Shown here one piece after another: positions 37,187-37,338 of a stretch of 37,338 nucleotides of DNA. Each line of letters begins with the position of its first letter. Position 1 is the first letter of the stretch. The notes below the pieces were generated by a model, which saw nothing but the letters and a program-made list of their open reading frames with translations, was not told the origin of the DNA and ran no database searches. Made by a program: the position numbers and the translations under genes. This DNA comes from a virus. The DNA lies in the IMG/VR virus record IMGVR_UViG_3300019766_000015, positions 1-37,338 of that record, one strand, 5' to 3'.

Positions 37187-37338
37187 CTTTGCTTTCTGAA
37201 GCGTCGATAAACTCCTTTACACCTTCAGTATTAAAGTGTAATTTTCTCATAAGGTCAACAACAACACTTGGCAAATATTGGATATCGTGATAAATATTGT
37301 GTTCAGCAATACTTTTAAGATCTTTAATTAATCTATTG
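37167..37338 (-). CDS. 3' end of a gene extending beyond the window (partial)
   Basis: The minus frame is open from the window edge to a TAA at 37167, giving the last 56 residues of a protein. They read as helical, with DIQYLPSVVVDLMRKLHFNT and FIDASESKVYEPKK. The final YEPKK and following bases are identical to the end of the next gene. No domain can be assigned from this fragment. Confidence 0.6.
   Translation of the reverse strand, partial: NRLIKDLKSIAEHNIYHDIQYLPSVVVDLMRKLHFNTEGVKEFIDASESKVYEPKK

Noticed and set aside
1-37338. CRISPR array, transposase, integrase or reverse transcriptase
   Set aside because: I read both strands for repeat-spacer patterns and for these protein families and found none; the integrase may lie outside the window.

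Overview
The window is most of a temperate, long-tailed (siphovirus-type) phage or prophage of a Bacteroidota host. Three things point to the host. The best promoters have the Bacteroidota -33 TTG / -7 TAnnTTTG form. Shine-Dalgarno sequences are nearly absent. Several proteins belong to families I associate with that phylum (a DUF4494-type protein, a LexA-like repressor with an AQAG cleavage site, and the small 'PIPLTE..W' proteins). I cannot name a species, and no integrase or lysis gene is visible.

Layout. Almost everything between 32580 and 1 is read on the minus strand, so the genetic order runs from high to low coordinates. (1) 32.6-24.2 kb is the early region: small regulatory or unknown genes, a DUF4494-like protein, RecT, a RecB-like nuclease fused to an FtsK-like motor, a replication initiator with lambda-O-like iterons inside its gene, a probable helicase-loader-like protein and small accessory genes. 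(2) 24.2-23.7 kb has no protein gene. It holds a strong promoter inside a perfect 15-bp inverted repeat, a tRNA-like element, stable hairpins and a terminator, so it looks like a dedicated non-coding RNA unit. (3) 23.7-18.9 kb is a middle region: VRR-NUC nuclease, C5-cytosine methyltransferase, ASCH-like protein, small proteins, small terminase and a tiny P-loop protein. (4) 18.7-1 is the late morphogenesis region: large terminase, portal, scaffold, major capsid, decoration-like protein, tail completion, tail tube, tail chaperone candidates, tape measure, baseplate protein and a large tail protein cut by the window edge. A 98-aa gene with its own promoter and terminator lies in the opposite direction between terminase and portal, as a classical moron.

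The plus-strand genes at 32.7-34.6 kb are the lysogeny side: an S24-type repressor followed by a lipoprotein, a membrane protein and a secreted protein, which are candidates for lysogenic conversion. Beyond a bidirectional terminator at 34.63 kb lies a minus-strand accessory block (34.65-37.34 kb) with two related small proteins, a membrane-anchored protein, a GIY-YIG nuclease with a zinc ribbon, and a Cys-rich protein bounded by a 25-bp direct repeat.

How it works together (inference). The repressor binds three TACGCAATATT repeats over the early leftward promoter. After induction the early operon supplies recombination (RecT plus nuclease-motor) and lambda O/P-like initiation that would recruit the host replicative helicase. 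A second control point at 24.1 kb drives the RNA unit and perhaps the middle and late genes. The phage DNA is probably marked by its own cytosine methyltransferase and packaged by a terminase_3-type motor.
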